From NCBI GenBank assembly GCA_964652155.1, contig CAZZBK010000002.1:1-64000 (forward strand): a stretch of 64,000 nucleotides of DNA, given 5' to 3'. Below, piece by piece: positions 51,527-59,968 of this stretch. The notes beneath the pieces were generated by a model. That model was given only the letters and a program-made list of their open reading frames with translations, was not told the DNA's origin and did no database searches. The translations under genes and the position numbers were made by a program. The DNA comes from CAZZBK01 sp964652155. Lineage in GTDB: Bacteria; Planctomycetota; Planctomycetia; Pirellulales; PNKZ01. How positions within the stretch are numbered: position 1 is the first letter of the stretch; each line of letters starts with the position of its first letter.

Positions 51527-52498
51527 ATGCGTTGGTTTGCTCATCGGCCGAGCTTGTTAAGCACGTACGTATTGTGTGCCGCGACGTTGTTAAACGCCGC
51601 CGCGACGGCCCAGGCCCAGGTGGTGCCCGGCACCGGTCGGCTGTTGACCGAGACGGGGGACGACTTCGAGGATGAAGAATGGAGCTTCGTCCACAACCAT
51701 CCCAAGGGGAGCAAAGAGCAGGACAAAGCGCTGCGTTACCCGTCGGGCTTTTCGAGCAACCAGCGGTGGATCGAAGGCCCGATGCGGGGTCAGCCGGACC
51801 TCATCAAGCGCGTCGAGACGCCCGAGGGGGGGCTCGAAGGGAGTCAGGGCGCGCTGTTGCTGCGGACGCTCAACTCGGGTGTGCCCGGCTATGCCCGCGG
51901 CTCGGCCGAACAAGACGATTTTGTCCTGCATAACAGCACGGGCTCGATCTACGTGTCGCGTTATCCAAGCTGTCTGACTCGAGTGTACCTGCCGCCGTTC
52001 GAGCAATGGGAGCGACGAGCCGGCGTGTCATTTGGGTTCCGCGCGGGTGCCCACGGCCGCTATTACGGTCCCACGAAGAAGGACAAAGAAGGGAAGAAGA
52101 TTCGCTCGGGAGACCTCGAGGAGTTCTGGCCTGGCATGTTTGTTCGCTTCAACCCGGGGACGACCGACAAGGCCGACTCGGCCACGTTGCTGATCCGTGC
52201 CAATAGTCGTGGCTTTGATGTCGAGGGACCGACGATTCGCGAGCCGGGCTGGTGGACGCTGGGCATGTCGTTCACGCCGGACGGACAAGTTCACTATTAC
52301 GCCCACGCCGGCGTCGCGCCGTTGTCGAGCGCCGATTACATTTACTCTTCGCGCCCTTATGCATTGCAGTGCGAACGGTTCTCGACCGTGTTCTTTAACG
52401 TCGTCAACCGCAACGACGGCCGGACTTGGTCGACCCCCTGGGTGATAGACGACACGGAGATTTATGTCGGCAGCGCTCCAGTGGCACGGAAGCCGTAG
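51527..52498 (+). CDS. Exported protein of unknown function
   Basis: A 323-residue protein with a signal peptide (LLSTYVLCAATLLNAAATAQAQ). The body is beta-rich and aromatic: DDFEDEEWSFVHNHPKGSKEQD, LHNSTGSIYVSRYPSCLTRVYLPPFEQWERR, GWWTLGMSFTPDGQVHYYAHAG, ending VIDDTEIYVGS. The shape suggests a jelly-roll/lectin-like fold as in carbohydrate-binding modules, but I do not recognise the family. ATG preceded by AGAGAGG. Confidence 0.72.
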   Translation: MRWFAHRPSLLSTYVLCAATLLNAAATAQAQVVPGTGRLLTETGDDFEDEEWSFVHNHPKGSKEQDKALRYPSGFSSNQRWIEGPMRGQPDLIKRVETPEGGLEGSQGALLLRTLNSGVPGYARGSAEQDDFVLHNSTGSIYVSRYPSCLTRVYLPPFEQWERRAGVSFGFRAGAHGRYYGPTKKDKEGKKIRSGDLEEFWPGMFVRFNPGTTDKADSATLLIRANSRGFDVEGPTIREPGWWTLGMSFTPDGQVHYYAHAGVAPLSSADYIYSSRPYALQCERFSTVFFNVVNRNDGRTWSTPWVIDDTEIYVGSAPVARKP

Positions 52499-52709
52499 GC
52501 GGCGCTGCGATTCACGCCCTGTAACGATTAGATAGGTCGTTCAGGATGCAATGATTGCAGCGAAAGCAGGCCGGTTTTGAGGATGTTATCGCTCGGGCAT
52601 CCGATATCATTCGACAGCGATGGAGCGGCCGGCGCGAGGAATGTCTCGCCGGGCTTGAGGAATTGGATTCCGCAGGCGAGGCCGCCGCACGAGAGACGGA
52701 GCGAGAAAC

Positions 52710-53288
52710 ATGCGTCGACGCTGGATCGTGGCCACGGCCGGGGCCCTATTGGCGAGCCAAGTCGCTGCTTGGGCGGAAGAAGGCTATCTCGCCCGGGCTT
52801 GGAACGGCGTGCGGCGCGACTGGCAGCGCAACAATGCCTGGTACGATCCTTTCGTGCCGGGAGACCGTGCCGCCGTGCGGCAGCCGTTTGAAATCTCCGT
52901 GAATAACGGCTGGCGGCTGCAAAACACGCTGAGCGACTTCTTTTACGACGAGTCGGGTCGATTGACCGAGGCGGGCGAACTGAAGGTCAAAACGATCATG
53001 CAAGAGAACGCGCCTCACCGGCGCTTTGTGCTGGTGCTGAAGGCGGATGACCCCAGCGTGACGCAAAATCGCTTGAGCACCACGTATCAGGCGGCAAGCC
53101 GCTTTGCGCTCGCGGGAGACACAGCCTCGGTGGACGAGACGGTGATCAGGCCGTATGCCTGGCCGGCGAGTTACGTGTATGCGGTCGAACAGGCTCGAAC
53201 GGCCAACATGCTAGCGCCCGTCTTGCCGCCTCGCGCGGGGGGCGCTGCCGCCGGCGGAGCGCAGCCATCGGGTGCTGCTGGCACTTGA
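52710..53288 (+). CDS. Small exported protein of unknown function
   Basis: A 192-residue protein with signal peptide (MRRRWIVATAGALLASQVAAWAEE), an aromatic segment (GVRRDWQRNNAWYDPFVPGDRAA) and an Ala/Gly-rich end. RFVLVLKADDPSVTQNRLSTTYQAASRFA suggests a small alpha/beta domain. It is preceded by GGAG and followed 120 bases later by a TPR lipoprotein on the same strand. I do not recognise it. Confidence 0.68.
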   Translation: MRRRWIVATAGALLASQVAAWAEEGYLARAWNGVRRDWQRNNAWYDPFVPGDRAAVRQPFEISVNNGWRLQNTLSDFFYDESGRLTEAGELKVKTIMQENAPHRRFVLVLKADDPSVTQNRLSTTYQAASRFALAGDTASVDETVIRPYAWPASYVYAVEQARTANMLAPVLPPRAGGAAAGGAQPSGAAGT

Positions 53289-53408
53289 AGGCCGACTATC
53301 TGTTGCCAGCAAGCTTGAGTTGCCTCTCGCTACGACCGATCTAATCGAAATAAGGGTGCGCCTATCGAGTGCGCTCATTTCGTCCTGTCGTCGGGAAGGG
53401 CCCCCATC

Positions 53409-54557
53409 ATGCCAGCTCGCTTGCCGCATTACTTCACCGCTTCGGCGATCCTGTTGGCATCGACGATCGGCTGCGCGACGGGAAGCGGCATCACGAATTG
53501 GTTTGGCGGCGGCTCGATGAGCAAGAATCCGCTGGCTAGCGCCGGCAGCTCACTGAGCAATGGCATGAAGTCCGCTTGGAATTCGACGGCGAACTTTTTC
53601 AAACCCAAGACCAACACCACGGCTTCGACCGACACGAGCGAAAGCAAGGACACGCTGTCACTGGATCGCGGGACGAAATCTCCTGGCCCCGAGTTCCATG
53701 TGTCGTTGGCGCGATTGCAAGAAGGCTCGGGCAATTTGTCCGCGGCCATCGATCAGTACGAGAAAGCCTTGCAAGCGACGCCCCATTATTTGCCGGCCCT
53801 GACCGGGTTGGCGCGCATTTATGATCGACAGGGAAAACTCGACGACGCGGCGCGATACTATCAGCAAGCGGTCGAGAAGTTTCCCAACGAGGCTCCGGCA
53901 TTTAACGACCTGGGCATGTGCTTGCACAAGCTCGGTCGCGACAACGACGCGGTACAAGCCCTCAAGCGTGCGGTGGAACTGCAGGGGGACAAAGTGCTCT
54001 ATCGCAACAATCTGGCGATGGTGCTCGTGCAGCGCGGCCAGGCTGAAGACGCCATCGCACAACTCACGCCCGTCCATGGCGAAGCCATCGCGCGTTACAA
54101 TGTCGGGTTCATGCTGACCAAGCTGGGGCACAACGATCAGGCGCTGCAACAATTCCAGCGGGCTCTGGCGTTGAATCCAAAATTTGAGGCGGCCGCGACT
54201 TGGGTGGCGCTGTTGGAACAAAAAGGCCAAGCCGTGGCGAGCGCCGTGGCTCCCGTGGTCGATGCGTTCTCAGCGCCTGCCGGACAATCGTCGACGGTCA
54301 GCGGTGTGCTGCCCACGGGCATGCCGACGTCGTTTCCTAGTCCCGTGAACAACGAGTCTCGCCCGCCCCGGCCCACCGCGCCCGAGGACGCTCGCTATGG
54401 TCAACCCTTGGACCAACAGCCCCAGAACGCTCAGGCGATCGGCGACGGTCGCATGGCCCGGCTGCCGCCAACCCCCAATCCTCCACTGGATCCGTCCGCA
54501 ACGAGCGTCTCGCCCACGCCAAGCACGCCTGCCGCCAACTCGGGAACCTTGCGCTAG
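53409..54557 (+). CDS. TPR-repeat lipoprotein
   Basis: A 382-residue protein with a lipobox-like STIGC (AILLASTIGCATGSG), a Ser/Thr/Lys-rich linker, and at least four tetratricopeptide repeats between about residues 95 and 275 (SAAIDQYEKALQATPHYLPALTGLARIYDRQG; DDAARYYQQAVEKFPNEAPAFNDLGMCLHKLG; DQALQQFQRALALNPKFEAAATWV). The last 100 residues are Pro/Ser/Thr-rich and disordered. TPR lipoproteins act as assembly scaffolds in the envelope; the partner is unknown. Confidence 0.83.
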   Translation: MPARLPHYFTASAILLASTIGCATGSGITNWFGGGSMSKNPLASAGSSLSNGMKSAWNSTANFFKPKTNTTASTDTSESKDTLSLDRGTKSPGPEFHVSLARLQEGSGNLSAAIDQYEKALQATPHYLPALTGLARIYDRQGKLDDAARYYQQAVEKFPNEAPAFNDLGMCLHKLGRDNDAVQALKRAVELQGDKVLYRNNLAMVLVQRGQAEDAIAQLTPVHGEAIARYNVGFMLTKLGHNDQALQQFQRALALNPKFEAAATWVALLEQKGQAVASAVAPVVDAFSAPAGQSSTVSGVLPTGMPTSFPSPVNNESRPPRPTAPEDARYGQPLDQQPQNAQAIGDGRMARLPPTPNPPLDPSATSVSPTPSTPAANSGTLR

Positions 54558-54621
54558 GCCGCGGACGTTTTGAACACCGCTGGTCGACTCCATCACAGTG
54601 CGATTGGAGCGGGTGTACGCA

Positions 54622-55371
54622 TCAGGTTGTCAGCGGCAATGCACTTTGCGCGAACGCGTTGTGCAACTCTGCGGCATGCTCCAGGTCTCCGGACCGAGGA
54701 ACCCAGGCACCGCGGATGCGCGCTCGCAGGATGACCCCTTTCTCGAGCGAGCCAACAAACAGTCGATGCCTCAGCGTGCCGCGAAGCTCCGCGGGAGCGT
54801 ACGTTAAACGATCGCCGCCGACATCATTGGGATGCACAATCTCGACATACGAAATTGGGCTCTCGCGATAACGGCAGACCATCACGTGCGGCAGTAAATC
54901 TTGAGGCAGCTCAAATTCGCTGACCGCCGCAAGCGGAATCTGATTGGCGCGCACCGGATCAATCGACGTGAGCCAGAGTATCTCGCTGGCGGTGATCGTC
55001 GAGCGGGTCTGGAGCTCAGGGTTCGCGGCGAGCAGCTCGGTCTGGGCCGACACATGCAAATCGACGATGGCGAACCGCGGATGCTCGATGAGCCGCCAAG
55101 AGGCCTGCATGCGCACCGGGTATCGCCGGGTGGGCGCATAGACGGCGATCAGGTCGTTGCCGCGCGTATAGCTGTCGAGCAACTGCTCGGCGGAGTCCAG
55201 TGTCCAATCGACTCCGAGCACGCTACCGAACGGTCCCCCGTCCTGCATCGTCCCCGGCGTGAGCCCCTCGCTGGGACGCAGCACCTCGACGGTCAAAGTG
55301 GCTTGCGCTAAGCGGAGCTGAGCCTGCTGCCCCGAGAGCGTCCAGGCAGCGGATGCGGTTGATGTGGTCAT
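54622..55371 (-). CDS. Hypothetical protein with a terminator in its leader
   Basis: A 249-residue beta-rich protein without a signal peptide (MTTSTASAAWTLSGQQAQLRLAQATLTVEVLRP...DGGPFGSVLGVDWTLDSAEQLLDSY...EIVHPNDVGG). I do not recognise the family; the alternating pattern suggests a beta-sandwich. The striking part is upstream: an intrinsic terminator ends three bases before the ATG, so the gene may be attenuated, and no free ribosome-binding site lies between hairpin and start. Confidence 0.7.
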   Translation of the reverse strand: MTTSTASAAWTLSGQQAQLRLAQATLTVEVLRPSEGLTPGTMQDGGPFGSVLGVDWTLDSAEQLLDSYTRGNDLIAVYAPTRRYPVRMQASWRLIEHPRFAIVDLHVSAQTELLAANPELQTRSTITASEILWLTSIDPVRANQIPLAAVSEFELPQDLLPHVMVCRYRESPISYVEIVHPNDVGGDRLTYAPAELRGTLRHRLFVGSLEKGVILRARIRGAWVPRSGDLEHAAELHNAFAQSALPLTT

Positions 55372-55374
55372 GAT

Positions 55375-55414
55375 AAAAAAACCCCGCTGCTCACCGCGAA
55401 GTGAAACAGCGGGG
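55375..55414 (-). terminator. Intrinsic terminator immediately before the start codon of the 249-residue gene
   Basis: On the minus strand CCCCGCTG (55407-55414) pairs with CAGCGGGG (55382-55389), eight perfect pairs around a 17-base loop, followed by seven T (55375-55381) and then ATC-ATG. The 3' arm GCGGGG is also the only purine-rich stretch that could serve as ribosome-binding site. Confidence 0.75.
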
Positions 55415-55520
55415 CCGGAACAGAGAAGAGGCCATCAACCGTTCGAGCCCGACGATTTGAGTCGTGTGGGGCTCACTCGCGACGTTCGTGGTTCCGTCGT
55501 CGCGAGGAAGTATGCTGGGA

Positions 55521-55549
55521 ATCTTACCAATTCTGCAGGCACTCTCCAA
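55521..55549 (-). promoter_or_regulatory. Candidate minus-strand promoter for a structured leader or small RNA
   Basis: TTGGAG (55544-55549) and TAAGAT (55521-55526) on the minus strand are 17 bases apart. The transcript would start near 55514 and run about 140 bases to the terminator, passing hairpins CTCGCGACG/CGTCGCGAG and GAGCCC/GGGCTC on the way. Confidence 0.4.
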
Positions 55550-55595
55550 GGTTTTTTCAGGCGATTTACCGATTTTTGGCCAGCGTCGACAGCGG

Positions 55596-55624
55596 TTGGC
55601 CGCGATCGCGAATCGTCCTATAAT
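55596..55624 (+). promoter_or_regulatory. Sigma-70-type promoter for the IMPase gene
   Basis: TTGGCC (55596-55601), 17 bases, then a perfect TATAAT (55619-55624), about 51 bases before the GTG start at 55676. The best promoter match in the window. Confidence 0.65.
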
Positions 55625-55675
55625 TCGGCTCTGTGCGAGCAGGGGAATTCGGTCACTCTAGCAGGAAACCAGCGA

Positions 55676-56461
55676 GTGAGTTCACTACAGACGTTTTGTG
55701 AGGTCGGAGAACAAGCGGCCCGAGCGGCGGGCGCGGTGCTCCTTGATTGGGCACCACGATTTAGCGTGCGCGAGAAAGGCCCCTCGGACTTGGTGACCGA
55801 AGCCGACGTGGCGGCTCAGGAGGAAGTTCGTCAGATATTGTTGTCTGCGTTTCCGAAACATGGACTGCTCGGCGAGGAAAATGCATCTATCCCGAGCCGC
55901 GACAACGGTTACCGCTGGATTGTTGATCCGCTCGATGGCACAACCAACTACGTGCATGGCATTCCGTTCTACTGTGTGTCGATTGCACTGGAGCAACATG
56001 GCGAGCTGGCGGTGGGCGTGGTTTATGACCCCGTCAGTGGTGAGTGTTTCACGGCCCGACGGAGCGAGGGAGCGTACCTTAACGGTCGCAAACTCAACGT
56101 GAGCCAAGTTCAACAGCTTAGCCAAGCCGTCGTCGCGAGTAGCTTTCCACCCCAGGTGCTCCCCGACGCAGTTGAACTACGACAATTTGTCGACCTGACA
56201 CAGCGCACCCAATCGATGCGTCGGATGGGGTCCTCGGCCTTAAATTTATGTTACGTCGCTGCTGGACGTTACGATGCTTATTGGTCGCAGAGCACCAAAC
56301 TCTGGGACATCGCGGCAGGAGTACTGTTGGTTCAAGAAGCGGGGGGCGTGGTGACGGACCCATCGGGCGAAGTGTTCCGAATCGAGCCGCCGCACTTCAT
56401 CGCCGCCGCGAGTTCATCGCTCCATCGCGAGCTCTCCGGAGTTCTGAACGCTCGATCCTGA
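55676..56461 (+). CDS. Inositol-monophosphatase family protein
   Basis: A 261-residue Mg-dependent phosphatase with the metal-site motifs GEEN (66-69), WIVDPLDGTTNYVHG (81-95) and LWDIAAG (near 219). Family members hydrolyse inositol phosphates, fructose-1,6-bisphosphate, histidinol-phosphate or PAP; SuhB-type is likeliest but cannot be fixed. GTG at 55676 follows AGGAAAC by about 10 bases; the longer frame would read back through the promoter. Confidence 0.92.
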   Translation: MSSLQTFCEVGEQAARAAGAVLLDWAPRFSVREKGPSDLVTEADVAAQEEVRQILLSAFPKHGLLGEENASIPSRDNGYRWIVDPLDGTTNYVHGIPFYCVSIALEQHGELAVGVVYDPVSGECFTARRSEGAYLNGRKLNVSQVQQLSQAVVASSFPPQVLPDAVELRQFVDLTQRTQSMRRMGSSALNLCYVAAGRYDAYWSQSTKLWDIAAGVLLVQEAGGVVTDPSGEVFRIEPPHFIAAASSSLHRELSGVLNARS

Positions 56462-56692
56462 CCATTTCCAAGCAATTCCCCCTTCCCATGAGGGGTTCCA
56501 TTGCCGAAATGCTTATTCCTGACCAAGCGAAGTTTGGTGGCCAGGGATTAGCCAATTACACTGGAGGGAATCAGGCACCTGCCAAGCGTGCTCCTGTGTG
56601 CTGGGTATGAACAGCCGGGTCGAACCGGCAAGGTTTTCGCCGACCGCCCATCTCTTCTTCTCTTCGAGCGTTTCATTAGGACCTTGCCAACC

Positions 56693-59600
56693 GTGCGTCT
56701 TGGGCCCTGGTTGCTGACGATTGCTGGCATTTTGGTCGGCTTATGCCGGCCGGGTGTCGCACATGCCCAAGTCGCTCCCGCCGCCGACACTCCCGCCGCT
56801 CCCGCCATTAAGGAAGCGAAGCCGGAGTTGTTTTACCTCAAGGACAAAAACGGTCAGTTGACTCCGGTTCCTGGCTTTACGCTGGAAGACTTCGAGCGAC
56901 TACTGGAGCGCGACCGCAGCCGCAACCTGGCACCGCAACGCCCCCCCTATCGACTCGACAAGCTGACGGCATCGGGCACGGCCGACACGCGACAGGCCGC
57001 GCTCAAACTCACCTTCACCGTGTTGGTTGATAGCGAGGATTGGGTTCGTGTTCCGTTGCGGCTCAACCAAGTGGTGGTCGACGCTCCGAAGTACGAGGGA
57101 CCGGGCAAGCACACGCTGGAATTCGACGAAAAGGCGGACGAGTATGTGCTCTGGCTGCAAGGCCGGAGCGAGCAACCGCATCAGTTGACATTGCAAATCG
57201 TGGCTCCACTCGTGGCGTCGAACGACGAATCCCGTTTGCGACTCGCGGTACCGCGAGCATGGTCTTCTTCGTTAAAATTAAGCATTGCCGGCGATGTGAG
57301 CCCGCAAGCCTCGGGGGGAGCAATTCTCGACTCGGTACGCGGCGTGGACACGGGGACCGAAGTCAGCGTGCTGGGTTGGGGTGGAGACTTCAGCCTCGCG
57401 TGGCGTTCCAATCTCGACACGCAACGGGCTCAAGCGATCGAAGCCAGTGGACTCGTGCAAACGCGCGTCTCGCCACGGAGCATTCTATCGCAAGCTCAAC
57501 TCACGGTGCGCAGCGCGGTGGGAGAACTGGCCTCGTTCCAAGTCAAGCTGCCGCCGGGCGCTCGCTGGCAAGCGGCGGACTCTCCGGGCATGACCATCGT
57601 GCCCATCGAACCCGCCGAGCCCACGCGCGGTGATCAGCGAACCTTGTTGCAGGTCACACTCGCCACAAGAACCAATATACCCGTCCAACTGACGATCCTC
57701 ACCGAGCGGCCGATGGACGAACCAGCGGCCCTCAGTGCCTACGAGCTTGGCGGATTCGAGGTACCGGGAGCGATTCGACAAGGCGGGTTTTTAACTCTGC
57801 AGGTCGACGATGCGTGGCAAGCCGTTTGGAACGAGCAGCGCGCTGTGCGGCAAGTTGACAGTTGGCCCCCCGACTTGCCACGCACGGGCGTTGTGGCGGG
57901 CTTCGAGTACGTGGCCCAGCCTTTCTCGCTCAGCTTAAAGCTCAGCGAGCGGCAGCCCCACTTGAGTGTCTCGCCCCGCTATCGCCTGACACTCGAATGC
58001 GAGCGGATGCAACTCGAGGTGCGCGGCGTTTATCGAGCCCGCGGCGGCCGGGTCGCCGCGATCGGATGGAAACTCAACGGCTGGCAGTTCGACGAGTTTG
58101 ATTCGATCGCCGGCGTTACGTCCGAAAACGGCCACACGATTCAAGACGACGAGGCACGCTCGCCGCTCAAACAATCACAACTGGGCGAATTCGAAACGGT
58201 GTTGCGCGCCCACCGGATCATGGACACCCAGCGAGACACGCTAGACGTGCTGCTTCCCTGGCCAACGGCGCAAGAGGTTCGGCCGGGTGAATTGGTCGTG
58301 CTCAGCGATGGCCGATTCGATTTGATGCCGCGGTACGACGAGTCGGTGGGGTTGACACCCCAAGCGCACGACGCGCCTCGAACGGCCTCGCCCCTGGGGC
58401 GAGTTTGGAATTTCCAAACCTCGACCGTCGCGCCACGATTGGTGGCCGATGTGCGCACGACAGACAAGGGGGCCACCGTGGACGCCGTCACCTTTGTGAC
58501 CATCCAAGACAACGACGCACACGTCGTCAGCAAGTGGACCTATCGACCTCAAAACGATCGCTTCGATGTGATCGCGTTCCAAGCGGAACGCGCCTTGTGG
58601 GAGTCCGCGGGTTGGTCCATCAGCCTCAATGGCGAAAATGTTCCCGTTTCTCTCGAACACCTCGACACGCTCGATGAAAAGCTAACCGTCGCCCGATTCC
58701 GCACCCCAGCTTTGCCCAACACGGATCCGCTGGTGGTTGAGGTGCGTTATCGTTGGCCGCTGGGCGCGTCAGCCGACCCAGCCAAGACGGTCTTGCCGCT
58801 GCCGTCTCCCCTTGAGGCCGCAGTTGCCGAGCATCGTTTCCACTTGCGAGCTGGCGGCAGTCAGCAAGCTACGGTGGTCGACACGGCTTGGCAGTCGCTC
58901 ATCGCGTTGCCCGGCACGATCTCCACGGCGGAGGACCATGTCTGGCGCGCGACCGGATCCCCCCTGCACATCGCACTCCAATTCTCCGGAGCTGGGACGC
59001 AACGCCAGGATGTTCGCGTTGAGCGTTACTGGGCACAAACCATTCTCACCCCGCAGCGACAGGTGTCGCGCGTCGCCTATGTACTGTCGTCACGCGCCGC
59101 GCAGTTGCGTTGGGCGATCCCCAGCACAGCCCACGGTTGCGAGGTGTTTGTCGACGGTGAACGAGTCCCCTGCGAATTGAGCAGCGATCATCATGTCAGT
59201 GTCGCGCGTGCCAACGATGACGGGCCCTGGGAGTCGAGCCGAATCGAGCTGCGACTGAGTTGCGACGCCACGCGCGGCAGCTCGTTAGCGCAGCGTGTTT
59301 GGTTACCTCAATTAGTCGGCCACGTGCAGTTTCAGCGAGGCTTTAGCGAAGTCATTCTTCCCGCCGCCGACCATCTGTGGGGGGTCGAGTCGCAACTCAG
59401 CGCGGAAAATCGCTGGCAATGGGATGGCCTCGCCTGGGGACGCTCGCCGCTGCTCAACGAGGCGGAGTTGACCGACTGGGCACAGGCGATTGAAGAGCCC
59501 GGCTGGGGGCTGGGGGGTCATCGTTATTTATTCTCGCTGACGGAACCGCTGGCGAGCTGGGAATTACAGAGCATCCGTCGCTCGACGCTGACAATCGGCG

Positions 59601-59968
59601 TCGCGGTGACCGTACTGATCTTAAGCTTAGTCCTGCTGCAAACGACGGCGCTGCGTCATCCCCTGGCTAAAGTAGCCAGCATCGTCGTCGCATTGAGCTG
59701 GGGGCTCATCTTTCCAGGCCCGGCGTTGTTGATCCTGCAAGCCGCCTCGGTGGCCGTGATACCCGGCGCCGTTGGGCTCGCCCTGCGCAACCGACGACAG
59801 CGTCGCATCGCGCACATCTTTGGCGCGCGAAGCCACCTATCGCGCGAATTGGAACGGGGCTCCACCGTCACGCAGGCACCCAATCGTGGCGTGAAGACCG
59901 GGACTGGCTCAACCGCGGCGCTCATGAGCGTCGAGCGCCCCGCCCCTGCGTCGAATGGTGGCATATGA
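56693..59968 (+). CDS. Giant exported envelope protein, module protein 1
   Basis: With GTG at 56693 (AGGA 11 bases upstream) the 1091-residue product begins with a signal peptide (RLGPWLLTIAGILVGLCRPGVAHAQ); the frame is open to 56588, so the start is uncertain. After an Ala/Pro linker comes a module (PELFYLKDKNGQLTPVPGFTLEDFERLLERDR... YRLDKLTASGTADTRQAALKLTFTVLV), then about 800 residues of beta-sandwich-like sequence and two C-terminal helices (LTIGVAVTVLILSLVLLQTTAL, VVALSWGLIFPGPALLILQAASVAVIP). Most of it would face the periplasm. No enzymatic motif was recognised. Its stop overlaps the next gene's start by four bases. Confidence 0.78.
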   Translation: MRLGPWLLTIAGILVGLCRPGVAHAQVAPAADTPAAPAIKEAKPELFYLKDKNGQLTPVPGFTLEDFERLLERDRSRNLAPQRPPYRLDKLTASGTADTRQAALKLTFTVLVDSEDWVRVPLRLNQVVVDAPKYEGPGKHTLEFDEKADEYVLWLQGRSEQPHQLTLQIVAPLVASNDESRLRLAVPRAWSSSLKLSIAGDVSPQASGGAILDSVRGVDTGTEVSVLGWGGDFSLAWRSNLDTQRAQAIEASGLVQTRVSPRSILSQAQLTVRSAVGELASFQVKLPPGARWQAADSPGMTIVPIEPAEPTRGDQRTLLQVTLATRTNIPVQLTILTERPMDEPAALSAYELGGFEVPGAIRQGGFLTLQVDDAWQAVWNEQRAVRQVDSWPPDLPRTGVVAGFEYVAQPFSLSLKLSERQPHLSVSPRYRLTLECERMQLEVRGVYRARGGRVAAIGWKLNGWQFDEFDSIAGVTSENGHTIQDDEARSPLKQSQLGEFETVLRAHRIMDTQRDTLDVLLPWPTAQEVRPGELVVLSDGRFDLMPRYDESVGLTPQAHDAPRTASPLGRVWNFQTSTVAPRLVADVRTTDKGATVDAVTFVTIQDNDAHVVSKWTYRPQNDRFDVIAFQAERALWESAGWSISLNGENVPVSLEHLDTLDEKLTVARFRTPALPNTDPLVVEVRYRWPLGASADPAKTVLPLPSPLEAAVAEHRFHLRAGGSQQATVVDTAWQSLIALPGTISTAEDHVWRATGSPLHIALQFSGAGTQRQDVRVERYWAQTILTPQRQVSRVAYVLSSRAAQLRWAIPSTAHGCEVFVDGERVPCELSSDHHVSVARANDDGPWESSRIELRLSCDATRGSSLAQRVWLPQLVGHVQFQRGFSEVILPAADHLWGVESQLSAENRWQWDGLAWGRSPLLNEAELTDWAQAIEEPGWGLGGHRYLFSLTEPLASWELQSIRRSTLTIGVAVTVLILSLVLLQTTALRHPLAKVASIVVALSWGLIFPGPALLILQAASVAVIPGAVGLALRNRRQRRIAHIFGARSHLSRELERGSTVTQAPNRGVKTGTGSTAALMSVERPAPASNGGI

